Position numbers and translations under genes: made by a program
Assembly (NCBI RefSeq): GCF_041260665.1
Contig: NZ_JBGCCT010000005.1
Span: 186,001 to 250,000, forward strand
DNA length: 64,000 bases
Origin: Catenulispora sp. GP43
GTDB lineage: Bacteria > Actinomycetota > Actinomycetes > Streptomycetales > Catenulisporaceae
Direction of reading: 5' to 3'
Notes under the pieces: model-generated
The model's input: only the letters and a program-made list of their open reading frames with translations
Database searches by the model: none
Told to the model about the DNA's origin: nothing
Shown: positions 51,525 to 61,792 of the stretch, in pieces
Layout of the letters: each line of letters begins with the position of its first letter
Numbering within the stretch: position 1 is the first letter of the stretch

Positions 51525-51949
51525 CGGCGTGAGGCGAGTGACACCTTCATCGGCGAGCACTGATCAGGTTTCCTGCTGCGCACATCTACTATCGACTCCG
51601 TAGATATCGGGTGTTAGCAGAACCTTGACTCTGTAGTTGGCCATACCTAACATCCGCCGTGCCCGCGACATTTTGCGCGGTTGTGGAACCGGCAACGCCC
51701 CATCCGCCAGTGCAGTCGAAAGGGGTGCCACCTTGTCGCAGGCTGCGAAGCTGTGCCCTGGCCTCAACTTGGGTTCCCAATCGGGACTCTGTGCCGGCCA
51801 AGACCCGTGTCTCCAATTGATGATCGGATCCCACCGCAGGGTGTCAGGGGCCGGAGAAAACCTCCGCCCCGGCGTTACCCAACCCCGCGTGCACCCCGTG
51901 CCATCCGCAGCCGGGTGTGGATCCACCCGGCCTCACATCGGGAGTCACC
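51525..51949. other. Intergenic leader of the secreted BNR gene
   Basis: No gene with coding bias. GGAACCGGCAACGCCCC near 51685 and further structured-looking, GC-rich hairpin sequence could form an RNA leader, but it does not match a riboswitch consensus that I can confirm. Confidence 0.4.
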
Positions 51950-54187
51950 TTGCGCCATCATTCCCCACGCCCCCTGAGGAACAGACTGCTGGCGGTCGTC
52001 GCCGCGGTCGGGCTGACGTTCCTCGGCACCGCGGCCCTGAGCGCACCGGCGCAGGCCGCCACGTCGATCACCAACGGCGGCTTCGAGGCCGGGAACCTCT
52101 CCGGCTGGACCACCTCCGGTGTCACTTCGGTGACCACCACAAACCCGCACTCCGGTACGTATGCCGCGATGGTCGGTTCGACCAACCCGAGTAACACGTC
52201 CTCGATCACACAGTCCTTCACCGCGCCGGCGACCAGTCCGTCGCTGTCGTTCTGGTACGACGTGGTGTGCCCGGACACGGTCCAGTACGACTGGGCCACC
52301 GCGACGCTCAAGGACACCACCACCAACACCACGACCACGGTGCTGCCGAAGACCTGTGTGAACCCGTCGTCGGGGTGGAAGCAGGTCACCAAGACGCTGA
52401 CCGCCAACGACAACTACACGCTCACCCTGACCAGCAAGGACGACAACTACCCGGGTGACCCGACGTACACGTTGTACGACGACGTCACGCTGTCCGGCGG
52501 CGTTCCGAGCAACGACTTCTCGATCACTGACAGCCCCGCGTCGGCGAGCGTCAACGCCGGTTCGTCGGCGACCTCGACGATCTCCACCGCGGTCACGTCC
52601 GGCAGCGCGCAGAGCGTGACGCTGTCCGCGTCCGGGCTGCCGTCCGGCGCGTCGGCGTCGTTCTCGGCGAACCCGATCACCGCCGGCGGGTCCTCGACGC
52701 TGACAGTCGCCACCTCCTCCAGCACGCCGAGCGGCAGCTACCCGATCACGATCACCGGGGCCGGCGCCTCGGCCACCCACACGACCACGTTCACCCTGAC
52801 GGTGAACGGGACCGGCGGGCCGACGCTGCAGAAGGTCTCCACCGACCCGTATACCGACACCGACGCGCAGCACGCGACCGAGGTCGAGCCGGACACCTTC
52901 GCCTACGGGAACACGGTCGTCGCGGCGTTCCAGGTCGGCCGGGTCTACGGCGGCGGGTCCTCGAACCTGGGCTGGGCCACCTCCACCGACGGCGGCACCA
53001 CCTGGACCAACGGCTTCCTGCCCGGCATCACGGTGAACCAGGGCGGCAGCTACGCGCAGGTCTCCGACGCCTCGGTCGCCTATGACGTCAAGCACAACAC
53101 CTGGATGGTCGCCGGCCTGCCGATCGACTCCTCCGGCAACGCCGCGGGCATCCTGGTGAACCGGTCCACCAACGGCGGCACCACCTGGACCAACCCGGTC
53201 AACGCGATCGGCTTCGACGGCCAGGGCTACGACAAGCAGTGGATCGTCTGCGACGACACGTCCACCAGCCCCTACTACGGGAACTGCTACATCGAGGCCG
53301 ACAACACCTCGGCCGGCAACGCCGAACTCATGGCGACGTCCACCGACGGCGGCCAGACCTGGGGCGCCGCGAAGAACCCGTCCGGCAGCCCCGACGGGCT
53401 CGGCGGGCAGCCGGTGGTGCAGCCCAACGGCACCGTGATCGTGCCCTTCTCGACCAACGGGTCCGCGATCGAGGCCTTCACCTCGACCAATGGCGGTTCC
53501 AGTTGGGGCAGCGTCAACACGATCTCCAGCGTCCAGGTGCACACCGCCAACGGCAGTCTGCGTGACGGTTCCGGCCTGCCCTCCGCCGAGATCGACGCCT
53601 CCGGCAAGGTCTACGTGGCCTGGCAGGACTGCCGCTTCCGCTCCGGCTGCCCCGGCAACGACATCGTGATGTCGACCTCCACCAACGGCACCACCTGGTC
53701 GGCCGTCACCCGGATCCCGATCGACGCCACCACCTCCGGCACCGACCACTTCATCCCGGGCCTGGGCGTCGACCACGCCACCTCCGGAAGCACCGCGAAG
53801 CTCGGGCTGTACTACTACGCCTACTCCAACGCCAACTGCACCGTCTCCACCTGCCAGATGTCAGTGGGCTACATCTCCTCCGCGGACGGCGGCACCACGT
53901 GGAGCGCCGCGCAGACCGTGGCCGGCCCGATGACGATGGCGCAGATCGCCAGCACCAGCCAGGGCTACATGGTCGGCGACTACATCTCCTGCTCAGTCGT
54001 GAACGGCAAGGGTGTCGCGCTGCTCGCGGTCGGCAAGGCCCCCACCAACGGCCAGGCCTTCGACGAGGGCATGTGGACCGTCGGCGGCGGCCTCGCGATG
54101 CGCGGAGGCCCGATCCGGGCCACCACCGGACCGGTCTTCGCTGCGCCCCAGCATCCGAGGACGCCGGCGCTCAGGGCTCTGCACTAG
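51950..54187 (+). CDS. Secreted BNR/sialidase-type repeat protein with Ig-like domain
   Basis: 745 aa from TTG 51950 (GGGAG 6 nt upstream). Signal peptide LLAVVAAVGLTFLGTAALSA with APAQA-AT cleavage. Domain 1 (about 40-180) is a carbohydrate-binding-like jelly roll starting ITNGGFEAGNLSGWTTSGV. Domain 2 (about 185-285) is an Ig-like fold rich in Ser/Thr. From about 290 a six-bladed propeller with Asp-box (BNR) repeats: STDGGTTWTNG, STNGGTTWTNP, STDGGQTWGAA, TSTNGGSSWGS, STNGTTWSAV, DGGTTWSAA. Probable extracellular glycan-binding or glycan-cleaving protein; sialidase residues are not verified. Confidence 0.85.
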   Translation: MRHHSPRPLRNRLLAVVAAVGLTFLGTAALSAPAQAATSITNGGFEAGNLSGWTTSGVTSVTTTNPHSGTYAAMVGSTNPSNTSSITQSFTAPATSPSLSFWYDVVCPDTVQYDWATATLKDTTTNTTTTVLPKTCVNPSSGWKQVTKTLTANDNYTLTLTSKDDNYPGDPTYTLYDDVTLSGGVPSNDFSITDSPASASVNAGSSATSTISTAVTSGSAQSVTLSASGLPSGASASFSANPITAGGSSTLTVATSSSTPSGSYPITITGAGASATHTTTFTLTVNGTGGPTLQKVSTDPYTDTDAQHATEVEPDTFAYGNTVVAAFQVGRVYGGGSSNLGWATSTDGGTTWTNGFLPGITVNQGGSYAQVSDASVAYDVKHNTWMVAGLPIDSSGNAAGILVNRSTNGGTTWTNPVNAIGFDGQGYDKQWIVCDDTSTSPYYGNCYIEADNTSAGNAELMATSTDGGQTWGAAKNPSGSPDGLGGQPVVQPNGTVIVPFSTNGSAIEAFTSTNGGSSWGSVNTISSVQVHTANGSLRDGSGLPSAEIDASGKVYVAWQDCRFRSGCPGNDIVMSTSTNGTTWSAVTRIPIDATTSGTDHFIPGLGVDHATSGSTAKLGLYYYAYSNANCTVSTCQMSVGYISSADGGTTWSAAQTVAGPMTMAQIASTSQGYMVGDYISCSVVNGKGVALLAVGKAPTNGQAFDEGMWTVGGGLAMRGGPIRATTGPVFAAPQHPRTPALRALH

Positions 54188-54219
54188 AGCTCTGGTGAAG
54201 CCTGCTCACGCAGGCTGAA

Positions 54220-54262
54220 GGACGGTCGTGTCCACCGCTGACAGCGGTGGACACGACCGTCC
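54220..54262 (+). terminator. Terminator after the BNR protein gene
   Basis: Perfect 20-bp stem (54220-54239 with 54243-54262; GGACGGTCGTGTCCACCGCT) with a 3-nt loop. Confidence 0.88.
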
Positions 54263-54466
54263 GCCGTTGGCGTGAACCACCGGCAAATCCCCGGTCGCCT
54301 GCCGAGGCGGGCGTACGATTGCGGCCTGTCGCGGCACATACAACACCTAATCAGGACCCTACTTTACCAAATCTTGACCATCTCAGGTCTCTTCAAGGTG
54401 CCATTGCACATGGAACGCTGCGCAGGCACAACCTTCACCATTCCTCGAAAGGTTGGGACCCACGGC

Positions 54467-57085
54467 ATGCGAACTGCCTCACGACTCGGCCTGCTCCCGA
54501 TCGGAGCAGCCTGTGCGGCCTTAGCGCTGGCCCTCACCGGCCCGCAGGCGTCCGCCGCGAGCATCGGAGCCGCGCAGAACCATAACCGGCCGCACGCGAT
54601 CAGCACCGCTCCTTCTACGGGACACATTCGTGCTTCGGCCATCGGCGGCCCTCCCGGCAGCGACGACGGCGGTGTCGACGACCCGAACCAGGCCGACAAC
54701 GAGTACTTCGCCGCCCGCAGCGCGCCCGGCGTGGTGGCGCCCGGCGCGTACGGCGCGGCCTGGCAGCAGATGCAATCCATGTCCCACTACGGGCCGACGT
54801 GGAAGCCGGTCACCACGACGCCCTACAACTCGGACGACCCGCGCTACCGCGACTACGACTCGAACTCCTCCGGGGGCGCGGGCAACGTCACCGGCCGGAT
54901 CACCGGTCTGGCGGCGGACAACTCCGGCCACGTCTACGCCGGCGCGGCGAACGGCGGCGTGTGGCGTTCGTCCACCGGCGGCGGCAACTGGACCCCGATC
55001 TCGAACGCGCTGCCGGCGGAGTCGACCGGGGACCTGGAGCTGGACGCGGCCGGGCGCCTCTGGTACGCCACCGGCGAGGCGAACACGGCTTCTGACACGT
55101 TCACCGGCTCCGGCGTGTACGTGCTCTCGCACCCCGCGAACGGCACGTTCTCCACGCGCGACCGGGTGGGCGGCTCGGAGCTGGAGTCGACCAGCATCCG
55201 CAAGATCCGCTTCATCGGCGACACGGTCTACGCGGCCACGACGCGCGGTCTTTACTCGCACTCGCTGAACGACCTGCGCGGGGCGTGGAAGCTGGAGTTC
55301 GCCCCGAACCCCAGCTACCTGCCCGGCCAGTCGCAGGCCACTGACCCGGCCGCGCCGTACAAGAACATCGTCAACGACATCACCGCCGACCCGAAGGACC
55401 CGACCAAGCTGATCGCGGCCATCGGGTGGCGCAGCGGTGACACCTACAACGGCTTCTACACCAAGTCCGGTGGCACCTGGACGCGGATCACCACTTCGCT
55501 CGGCGACCTGCCGACGACGCCGGCCAACGTCGGCGCGGTGACCTTCGCGCGGTCCGCGGACGGCTCGAAGTTCTACGCCATCAACCAGGACCCGACGAAG
55601 ATCACCAGCGCGCAGTCCACGCTCGGTGGTGTCTACGTCTCCAACGGCACGCCGTTCGGGCCGTGGACCCTGCTGGCGGACTCGCCGAAGCTGGAGGCCG
55701 ACGGCTCGGCCGAGACCGGCGCCACCTACAACCCCGGCGTGCAGGCATGGTACAACCAGTTCCTGCAGGTCGACCCCAACGACCCGAACCACGTCTACAT
55801 GGGTCTGGAAGAGGTCTACGAGTCCCACGACGCCGGCGCCACGTGGAACACGGTCGGCCCGTACTGGAACTTCACCTACCCCTGCTGGTCGATCGACCCG
55901 ACCAAGCAGACCGGTACGTGCAGCCCCACCACCCACTCCGACCAGCACGCCGTGGCGATCGGCAGCATGGGCGGCAAGAGCTACGTGGTCGTCGGCAACG
56001 ACGGCGGCGCGTACAAGCGGCCGGTGAACGGCGTGCTGGATGCCGGTGGTCACGCCGCCGACTGGCAGTCGCTCAACGACGGCACCATCGACACGCTGCA
56101 GTACTACTCGGTGGGCGTCGGCGCCGACCCGTCCGGCAAGGGCGTCGCGGTCTCCGGCGGTCTGCAGGACAACGGCCAGTCGATCCTGCGCAACGGCGAC
56201 TCGGTGATGGGCTCCAACTTCGGCGGCGACGGCGGCGACACCCTCGTCGACCCGAAGAACGGCTGCAACATCGCTGAGGAGTACACCAACGAGTCGATCT
56301 GGGTCACCAACGACTGCGGGCAGAACGTCTCCACCGACCCCTCGACCGCGACCGAGTACAACGTGCCGCCGAACGACGGTGTCAACGGCACCGCGCGCTT
56401 CACCGCGCCGTTCACCGCGGACACCAAGAACTCGAACACCTGGGTCGCCGGCGGCCAGCACATCGCCGTGCAGACCAAGGGTTACGCGATCCGCTCCACC
56501 TCGGACTGGACCGACGTCTACGACCTGGGCGCGGGCAACGACGCGTCCGCCGTTGCGGACTCCGGCGGCAAGATCTACGCGGCGTGGTGCGGCGGCGGCT
56601 GCAACAGCGTCGGCTTCAGCCGCGGCATCGCGGTCGGCAACGCCGACGGCACCGGCTGGCACCAGCTGAACCTGCCGGCCGACGGCAGCGTCCTGCCGAA
56701 CCGCTACCTGTCCTCGATCGCCATCGACCCCAGCGACAGCAACCACGTGTACGTCGCGGTCAGCGGCTTCTCCCGGAAGTGGACCGAAGGCCCGGGCGCG
56801 GCCGTCGGCCACATCTTCGAGAGCCACGACGGCGGCACCACCTGGAAGGACATCTCGGCGAACCTGCCGGACGTCCCGGCCGACTCGATCCAGATCATGC
56901 CGCACGGCGGCATCGCGCTGGCCACCGACCTCGGCGTGTTCTACCAGGCCCCGCACTCCACCTGCTGGAGCGTCCTGGGCAACGGCCTGCCGACCAACGC
57001 CACGCTCCAGCTGGAGCTGGGCCCGGACGGGTACCTGTACGCGGCCACGCACGGACGCGGTATCTGGAAGATGCGGGTGTCGTAA
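54467..57085 (+). CDS. Secreted multi-blade beta-propeller protein (Vps10/xyloglucanase-like)
   Basis: 872-aa exported protein. Signal peptide LLPIGAACAALALALTGPQA with SAA cleavage near residue 29. From about 120 on, repeats of propeller blades: ITGLAADNSGHVYAGAANGG, VWRSSTGGGNWTPIS, DPNDPNHVYMGLEEVYESHD, AGATWNTVG, VVVGNDGGAYKRP, IDPSDSNHVYVAVSGFSRKW, FESHDGGTTWKDIS, ending ATHGRGIWKMRV. The S-x-D-x-G-x-T-W Asp boxes are of the sortilin/GH74 type. It could bind or cleave a polysaccharide. An AACCTT/AAGGTT inverted repeat lies upstream. Confidence 0.85.
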   Translation: MRTASRLGLLPIGAACAALALALTGPQASAASIGAAQNHNRPHAISTAPSTGHIRASAIGGPPGSDDGGVDDPNQADNEYFAARSAPGVVAPGAYGAAWQQMQSMSHYGPTWKPVTTTPYNSDDPRYRDYDSNSSGGAGNVTGRITGLAADNSGHVYAGAANGGVWRSSTGGGNWTPISNALPAESTGDLELDAAGRLWYATGEANTASDTFTGSGVYVLSHPANGTFSTRDRVGGSELESTSIRKIRFIGDTVYAATTRGLYSHSLNDLRGAWKLEFAPNPSYLPGQSQATDPAAPYKNIVNDITADPKDPTKLIAAIGWRSGDTYNGFYTKSGGTWTRITTSLGDLPTTPANVGAVTFARSADGSKFYAINQDPTKITSAQSTLGGVYVSNGTPFGPWTLLADSPKLEADGSAETGATYNPGVQAWYNQFLQVDPNDPNHVYMGLEEVYESHDAGATWNTVGPYWNFTYPCWSIDPTKQTGTCSPTTHSDQHAVAIGSMGGKSYVVVGNDGGAYKRPVNGVLDAGGHAADWQSLNDGTIDTLQYYSVGVGADPSGKGVAVSGGLQDNGQSILRNGDSVMGSNFGGDGGDTLVDPKNGCNIAEEYTNESIWVTNDCGQNVSTDPSTATEYNVPPNDGVNGTARFTAPFTADTKNSNTWVAGGQHIAVQTKGYAIRSTSDWTDVYDLGAGNDASAVADSGGKIYAAWCGGGCNSVGFSRGIAVGNADGTGWHQLNLPADGSVLPNRYLSSIAIDPSDSNHVYVAVSGFSRKWTEGPGAAVGHIFESHDGGTTWKDISANLPDVPADSIQIMPHGGIALATDLGVFYQAPHSTCWSVLGNGLPTNATLQLELGPDGYLYAATHGRGIWKMRVS

Positions 57086-57118
57086 GACTGAGGTCCCGTT
57101 TCTGCCGCTTATGAAATG

Positions 57119-57164
57119 AGGAGTGCGGTGTCCCCCGGCCTCGGGGGACACCGCACTCCTTTTA
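57119..57164 (+). terminator. Terminator after the propeller gene
   Basis: 18-bp perfect stem (57119-57136 with 57143-57160; AGGAGTGCGGTGTCCCCC) followed by TTTT. A factor-independent terminator. Confidence 0.92.
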
Positions 57165-57214
57165 GGATGAGGGTAAAGCTCCCCGTCAGGGGACCCGTAC
57201 CAGGAAACACACCG

Positions 57215-60082
57215 GTGAACGAAGACCCCATCTCACAGGCCGCGAAGGACCAACTGCTCGGGCGCAGCCGGGAGCGGGAAGAACTGGACCGCCTGCTGCG
57301 CGAGGTGCGGCAGGGACGCAGTCGGGTGCTGGTGCTCCGGGGCGAGGCGGGCATCGGCAAGTCGGCGCTGCTCGACTATCTGGCCGCGCAGGCTACGCAG
57401 GCCGGGCAAATGCAGGTCGTCCGGGCGGCAGGTGTCGAGGCTGAGTCCGATTTCGCTTACTCCGCCCTGCAAAGTCTTTGTGCCCCGCTGTTGTCGCACG
57501 TCGACCGGCTGCCGCCGGTGCAGCAGGAGGCGCTGCGCGTCGCGTTCGGCCTGAGTGCGGGCAATCCGCCGGAGATGCTGCTGGTCGGGCTGGCCGTGCT
57601 CGGCCTGTTCTCCGAGGCGGCGGCCGAGTCCCCTTTGCTCTGCCTGGTCGACGACGCCCAGTGGCTCGACCTGATGTCGCAACGGATTCTCACCTTCGTC
57701 GGGCGCCGGTTGGAGGCCGAATCGGTGGCGTTGGTCTTCGCCGAGCGGATCCTCGACGTCGACGACGGGACCGGGGTCACCGGACTGCCGGAGCTTCCGG
57801 TGCGGGGGCTGGCCGATGCCGAGGCTCGGGCCCTGCTCGACTCGGTGCTGTCCGCGCCGGTCGACGATCGGGTGCGGGACCGGATCATCGCCGAGACCGG
57901 CGGGAATCCGCTGGCCTTGCTGGAGCTGCCCCGCGGCCTGTCGTCGGCGGAGCTGGCGTTCGGGTTCGGCGGGCTGGGTGTGGCGTCGCTGTCCACCAGG
58001 GTCGAGGCCGGGTTCCGCCGTCGTATCGACGCGCTGGGCGCAGACACCCGCATGCTGCTACTGGCCGCCGCTGTGGAGCCGGTCGGCGACGGTCCGCTGT
58101 TGTGGCGGGCCGTCAAGCTGCTCGGCATCGAGCCGGACGCCGCCGCGCCGGCCGAGGCCGCCGGCCTGCTCAAAATGGGTGCGTCGGTGCGGTTCCGGCA
58201 CCCGTTGGTGCGTTCGGCCGTGTGGCGCGACGCCGACGCCGGCACGCTGCGTGCGGTGCACAGCGCGCTCGCCGCGGCCACCGACGCCGAGCGCGACCCG
58301 GACCGGCGGGCCTGGCACCGGGCGCATGCCGCGATCGGACCCGACGAGGACGTCGCCGCCGCCCTGGAACGCACCGCCGACCGGGCGCTGGCGCGCGGCG
58401 GCCGCGCCGCGGCCGCCTCGTTCTTGGAACGGGCCGCCGCGCTCACCCCGGAAGCGAAGGACCGGTCCCGGCGCGCGCTGGCCGCCGCGTCGGCGCACCT
58501 CGCCGCCGGCGCCCCGGCCCGGGTGCCGGACCTGCTCGCGGCCGCCGAGCTGGGACCGGTGGACCGGTGGCAGCAGGCCGAGGCCGCGCGGCTGCGGGCC
58601 AAGGCGTCGTACATGATCAACCCCGGGCCCCGTGCGGTGCAGCCGCTGCTGGCCGCGACCGCCCAGCTCCGCGAGCTCGACCCGGCCGCCGCGCGCGAGA
58701 CCTGCTTGTCGGCGATCGGCGCGGCCATGTGGGCCGGCCGGCTGGATCCGGACAGCATGCGGCAGACCGTCGAGGCCGCGCGTGAGCTGCCGTCCGGCGA
58801 CGACATGGCCGGAAGCTTCCTGCGCGCGTTCGTCGTTTGGTACAGCGATGGTCCCCAGGCTGCGGCCCCGTTCCTGCGGCAGGTGCTGGACGCGTACGCC
58901 GCCGACACCAACGCCGACCCGGGGATGCTGTGGCTGGCGGTGGCCGCCGGTCTGGAGCTGGGCGACCTGCAGGCCTGTCTGAGCATCACCGAGCGCGCGG
59001 CCGACCTCGCCAGATCCACCGGCACACTGTCCTTGATCCCGACCGCGCTGACCTACCGGATCATCGCCCTGAACCACGCCGGGCGGTTCGCCGAGACCCG
59101 GGGCCTGATCCTTGAGGCGGCGGCCGCCGAGGAGGCCATGGGCCTGACCGGCTCCACGCTCGCCACGGCCATGCTCGGCGTGTACCGGGGCGGGGAGGAA
59201 CAGGCGCTGGGCCGGGTCGAGGCGCTGGAACGCGCCGCGGTCCAACGCGGCACGGGACGCCTGCTCGCCCTGGCGGGTTTCGCACGTGCGGTGCTCCATA
59301 ACAGCCTGGGGAACTACCCGCTCGCGTTGGAGGCGGCCCGCAAGGGCTTGGAGTATCGGGACTTCGCCCTGCACAACTGGGCGCGGACCGAACTCGTCGA
59401 GGCGGCGGTGCGGGTGGGCGACCGCGCGACGGCCGTCGAGGCGTGCGACGGGCTGGCGGAGTGGGCTCAGGCCGGGACGCCGTGGGCCCTCGGCGTCCAC
59501 GCGCTCGCCCAGGCCCTCACCGGAGCGCCCGCGATCGCCGACGAGACGGACGGGGCCGACGGGGCCGACGGGGCCGACGCGGCTGACAACGCCGACGGGA
59601 GCGACGGAGCCGACGACGGTGACCAAGCCGGCGAGGCGGCAGAGACGGAACGCCACTACCGCGAAGCGATCGCCCACTTCGACCGCGGCGAACTCGGTGT
59701 CCTCCAGGCCCGGTCCCGGCTGCTGCTCGGCGAATGGCTGCGCCGCCGCAACCGGCGCGGCCAAGCCCGGACCGAGCTGAGGGCCGCGCACGAAGCGGCG
59801 ACGACGATGGGCATGGACGTGTTCGCCGAGCGTGCCCGCCGGGAACTGCTCGCCACCGGCGAGACGGTCCGCAAGCGCAGCACGGTCGGCGCGCCGGTGC
59901 TCACCCCGCAGGAGACCCAGATCGCCCGGCTGGTCACCGCCGGACGTTCGAACGCTGAGATCGGTGCGCAGTTGTTCCTGAGCCCGCGCACCGTGGAGTG
60001 GCACCTCGGAAAGACGTTCGCCAAGCTGGGGATCTCCTCCCGGAGGGAGCTCGTCGGGGCGTTGCCCGGCGCCGACCGTTGA
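57215..60082 (+). CDS. LuxR-family ATP-binding regulator (LAL/AAA-type)
   Basis: 955 aa from GTG 57215 (AGGAA upstream). N-terminal NTPase: Walker [11 protein letters not shown] at 43-52, Walker [13 protein letters not shown] near 140, then a tetratricopeptide-like helical middle of about 500 residues, and a C-terminal LuxR HTH ([40 protein letters not shown]). LALs such as MalT bind ATP and an inducer. A run of Asp/Gly/Ala repeats lies just before the last part (about residue 778-806). It could control nearby secreted or oxidoreductase genes; no target is proven. The alternative ATG at 57167 lies inside the terminator region. Confidence 0.9.
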   Translation: MNEDPISQAAKDQLLGRSREREELDRLLREVRQGRSRVLVLRGEAGIGKSALLDYLAAQATQAGQMQVVRAAGVEAESDFAYSALQSLCAPLLSHVDRLPPVQQEALRVAFGLSAGNPPEMLLVGLAVLGLFSEAAAESPLLCLVDDAQWLDLMSQRILTFVGRRLEAESVALVFAERILDVDDGTGVTGLPELPVRGLADAEARALLDSVLSAPVDDRVRDRIIAETGGNPLALLELPRGLSSAELAFGFGGLGVASLSTRVEAGFRRRIDALGADTRMLLLAAAVEPVGDGPLLWRAVKLLGIEPDAAAPAEAAGLLKMGASVRFRHPLVRSAVWRDADAGTLRAVHSALAAATDAERDPDRRAWHRAHAAIGPDEDVAAALERTADRALARGGRAAAASFLERAAALTPEAKDRSRRALAAASAHLAAGAPARVPDLLAAAELGPVDRWQQAEAARLRAKASYMINPGPRAVQPLLAATAQLRELDPAAARETCLSAIGAAMWAGRLDPDSMRQTVEAARELPSGDDMAGSFLRAFVVWYSDGPQAAAPFLRQVLDAYAADTNADPGMLWLAVAAGLELGDLQACLSITERAADLARSTGTLSLIPTALTYRIIALNHAGRFAETRGLILEAAAAEEAMGLTGSTLATAMLGVYRGGEEQALGRVEALERAAVQRGTGRLLALAGFARAVLHNSLGNYPLALEAARKGLEYRDFALHNWARTELVEAAVRVGDRATAVEACDGLAEWAQAGTPWALGVHALAQALTGAPAIADETDGADGADGADAADNADGSDGADDGDQAGEAAETERHYREAIAHFDRGELGVLQARSRLLLGEWLRRRNRRGQARTELRAAHEAATTMGMDVFAERARRELLATGETVRKRSTVGAPVLTPQETQIARLVTAGRSNAEIGAQLFLSPRTVEWHLGKTFAKLGISSRRELVGALPGADR
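59548..59620 (+). repeat. 9-bp repeat coding an Asp-Gly-Ala tract
   Basis: GACGGGGCC units (three exact, several variant) encode an acidic low-complexity insertion in the LAL regulator. Likely length-variable by slippage without frameshift. Confidence 0.7.
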
Positions 60083-60112
60083 GATGGGACCGGGCAAAGC
60101 GGCACCCGCGAG

Positions 60113-61645
60113 TCAGGAGCCCGCGCCGCCGAGCATCAGTTCCGCGGCTCGTTCCGCGATCGCGTAGACCGTGGCGTTGGTGTTGTTCGACGGGATGGCG
60201 GGGATGACGGAGCCGTCGGCGACGCGGAGGCCGTCCAGTCCGTGGACCCGTAGTTCGGAGTCGACGACGGACATCGCGTCCTCACCGAGCATGCAGGTGC
60301 CGACGGGGTGGCAGTAGGAGCCGAAGGAGCTCCGGACGAATGCCCGCAGCGAGCGTTCGTCGACCACCAGCGGCCCGGGACTCGCCTCCTCGACGCCCCA
60401 TGCGTCCAGCGCCGCCGAGTCGGCGATCTGCCGCGCCGCCGCGATGCCGGCCAGCACCACCTGGACGTCCGCCGGATCGGTGAAGTAGCCGGGGTCGAGC
60501 ACCGGCGGCGCGTACGGGTCGGCGGAGGCGATGGACAGGGTGCCGCGACTGGCCGGACGCATCGGCGAGACGCCGATCGTGAAGCCGTTCTCCACGGCGG
60601 CGACCGGGTTGGGGACCGGGATGTCGATGAAGATGATCTGCAGGTCCGGCGCATCGCCGGCGGGCGTGCTGCGCAGCAGGCCGATGATCTCGCCGTGGTT
60701 GTTGTGCGCCGCGGGCACTGTGCGCATCGTGCGGTAGACGAGGTTCGCGCGCGGGTGATCGTGCAGGTTCTGCCCCACTCCGGGCAGGGCGTGGAAGACG
60801 TCCACCTGGGCCTGGCGCAGGACCTGTTCGGGCCCGATGCCGGACAACAGCAGCAACTGCGCGGATCCGATGGCCCCCGCGGCCAGCACCACTTCCCGGG
60901 CGGCCGCGGCGTAGCGACGGCTGCCCGCGTGGTCGTACTCCACGCCGGTGCAGCGGCGTCCTTCGAAGACCAGCCTGCGCGCCATCGCGTCGGTGACGAC
61001 GTCCAGATTGGGGCGCGCGAGGATCGGCGCGAGGTAGGCGTCGGCGGCGCTCTGCCTGCGCCCGTCGACGATGTTGAGGTCCACCGGGGCGAAGCCTTCT
61101 TCCAGGCCTCCGCTGATGTCGCCGGCCCGGCGGTATCCGGTCTCGACCGCGCCGGCGAGGCAGGCGAGCAGGACGTCGTTGGGCTCGGCGGCGGGGCCGA
61201 CGGTGAGCGGACCGTCGGCCCCGCGGCCCGGCGCGCCGGACGCCGCGGTCTCGCTGCGCTGGAAATACGGCAGCAGGTCGTCGAAGGTCCAGCCCTTGGC
61301 GCCGTGGTCACCCCAGCTGTCGTAGCTGGAGCGGTGCCCGCGGGCGAACACCATCGCGTTGATGGCCGAGGAACCACCGAGTCCCTTGCCGCGCGGAAGC
61401 GCTATCGGCGTGCCGGATGCCTGCTGGACGGTGGTCTTGTCGCCCCAGGCGGCTTCCGAGGCGACCAGCGACGGCCAGGCCGGCGGATTCCCGACCGCGG
61501 CCGGCAGGCTCGCGGAGCCGGCCTCCAGGAGCAGGACGCGGGTGTCAGGGTCTTGGGACAGGCGTGCCGCGAGCACGCAGCCGGCGGATCCGCCGCCGAT
61601 GATGAGGTAGTCGTAGCCGGATATCCGCGAGAGGGGGCTGCTCAT
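60113..61645 (-). CDS. GMC-family FAD oxidoreductase (choline/alcohol oxidase-like)
   Basis: 510-aa flavoenzyme. FAD-binding YDYLIIGGGSAGCVLA at residues 11-26, GMC signature 1 region RGKGLGGSSAINAMVFARG, signature 2 GAIGSAQLLLLSGIGP, and the catalytic His-containing SYCHPVGTCMLG, with IPSNNTNATVYAIAERAA at the end. Members oxidise alcohols or choline or lyse hydroxynitriles. No betaine aldehyde dehydrogenase is adjacent, so choline is not favoured. The start at 61645 fits the family; an upstream ATG at 61693 has a better SD-like sequence. Convergent with the LAL gene, 30 bp apart. Confidence 0.92.
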   Translation of the reverse strand: MSSPLSRISGYDYLIIGGGSAGCVLAARLSQDPDTRVLLLEAGSASLPAAVGNPPAWPSLVASEAAWGDKTTVQQASGTPIALPRGKGLGGSSAINAMVFARGHRSSYDSWGDHGAKGWTFDDLLPYFQRSETAASGAPGRGADGPLTVGPAAEPNDVLLACLAGAVETGYRRAGDISGGLEEGFAPVDLNIVDGRRQSAADAYLAPILARPNLDVVTDAMARRLVFEGRRCTGVEYDHAGSRRYAAAAREVVLAAGAIGSAQLLLLSGIGPEQVLRQAQVDVFHALPGVGQNLHDHPRANLVYRTMRTVPAAHNNHGEIIGLLRSTPAGDAPDLQIIFIDIPVPNPVAAVENGFTIGVSPMRPASRGTLSIASADPYAPPVLDPGYFTDPADVQVVLAGIAAARQIADSAALDAWGVEEASPGPLVVDERSLRAFVRSSFGSYCHPVGTCMLGEDAMSVVDSELRVHGLDGLRVADGSVIPAIPSNNTNATVYAIAERAAELMLGGAGS

Positions 61646-61792
61646 GCGTGGGTCACTGCTTTCGGTGGCGGTTCGAAGGGCTCTATCGAGCATCTCCGCA
61701 CCGAACCCCTTGGCGGATCCGTCGTATGACGGTCACATTAGGGGCGCGCGCGTATTCAGTCATGTGACGGCCAGGGCGGCATTGGCGGGGCT

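Noticed and set aside
51660-51940. Possible cyclic-di-AMP (ydaO-type) riboswitch upstream of the secreted BNR gene
   Set aside because: Only scattered GGAACCGG-like strings; the conserved ydaO core could not be laid out by eye.
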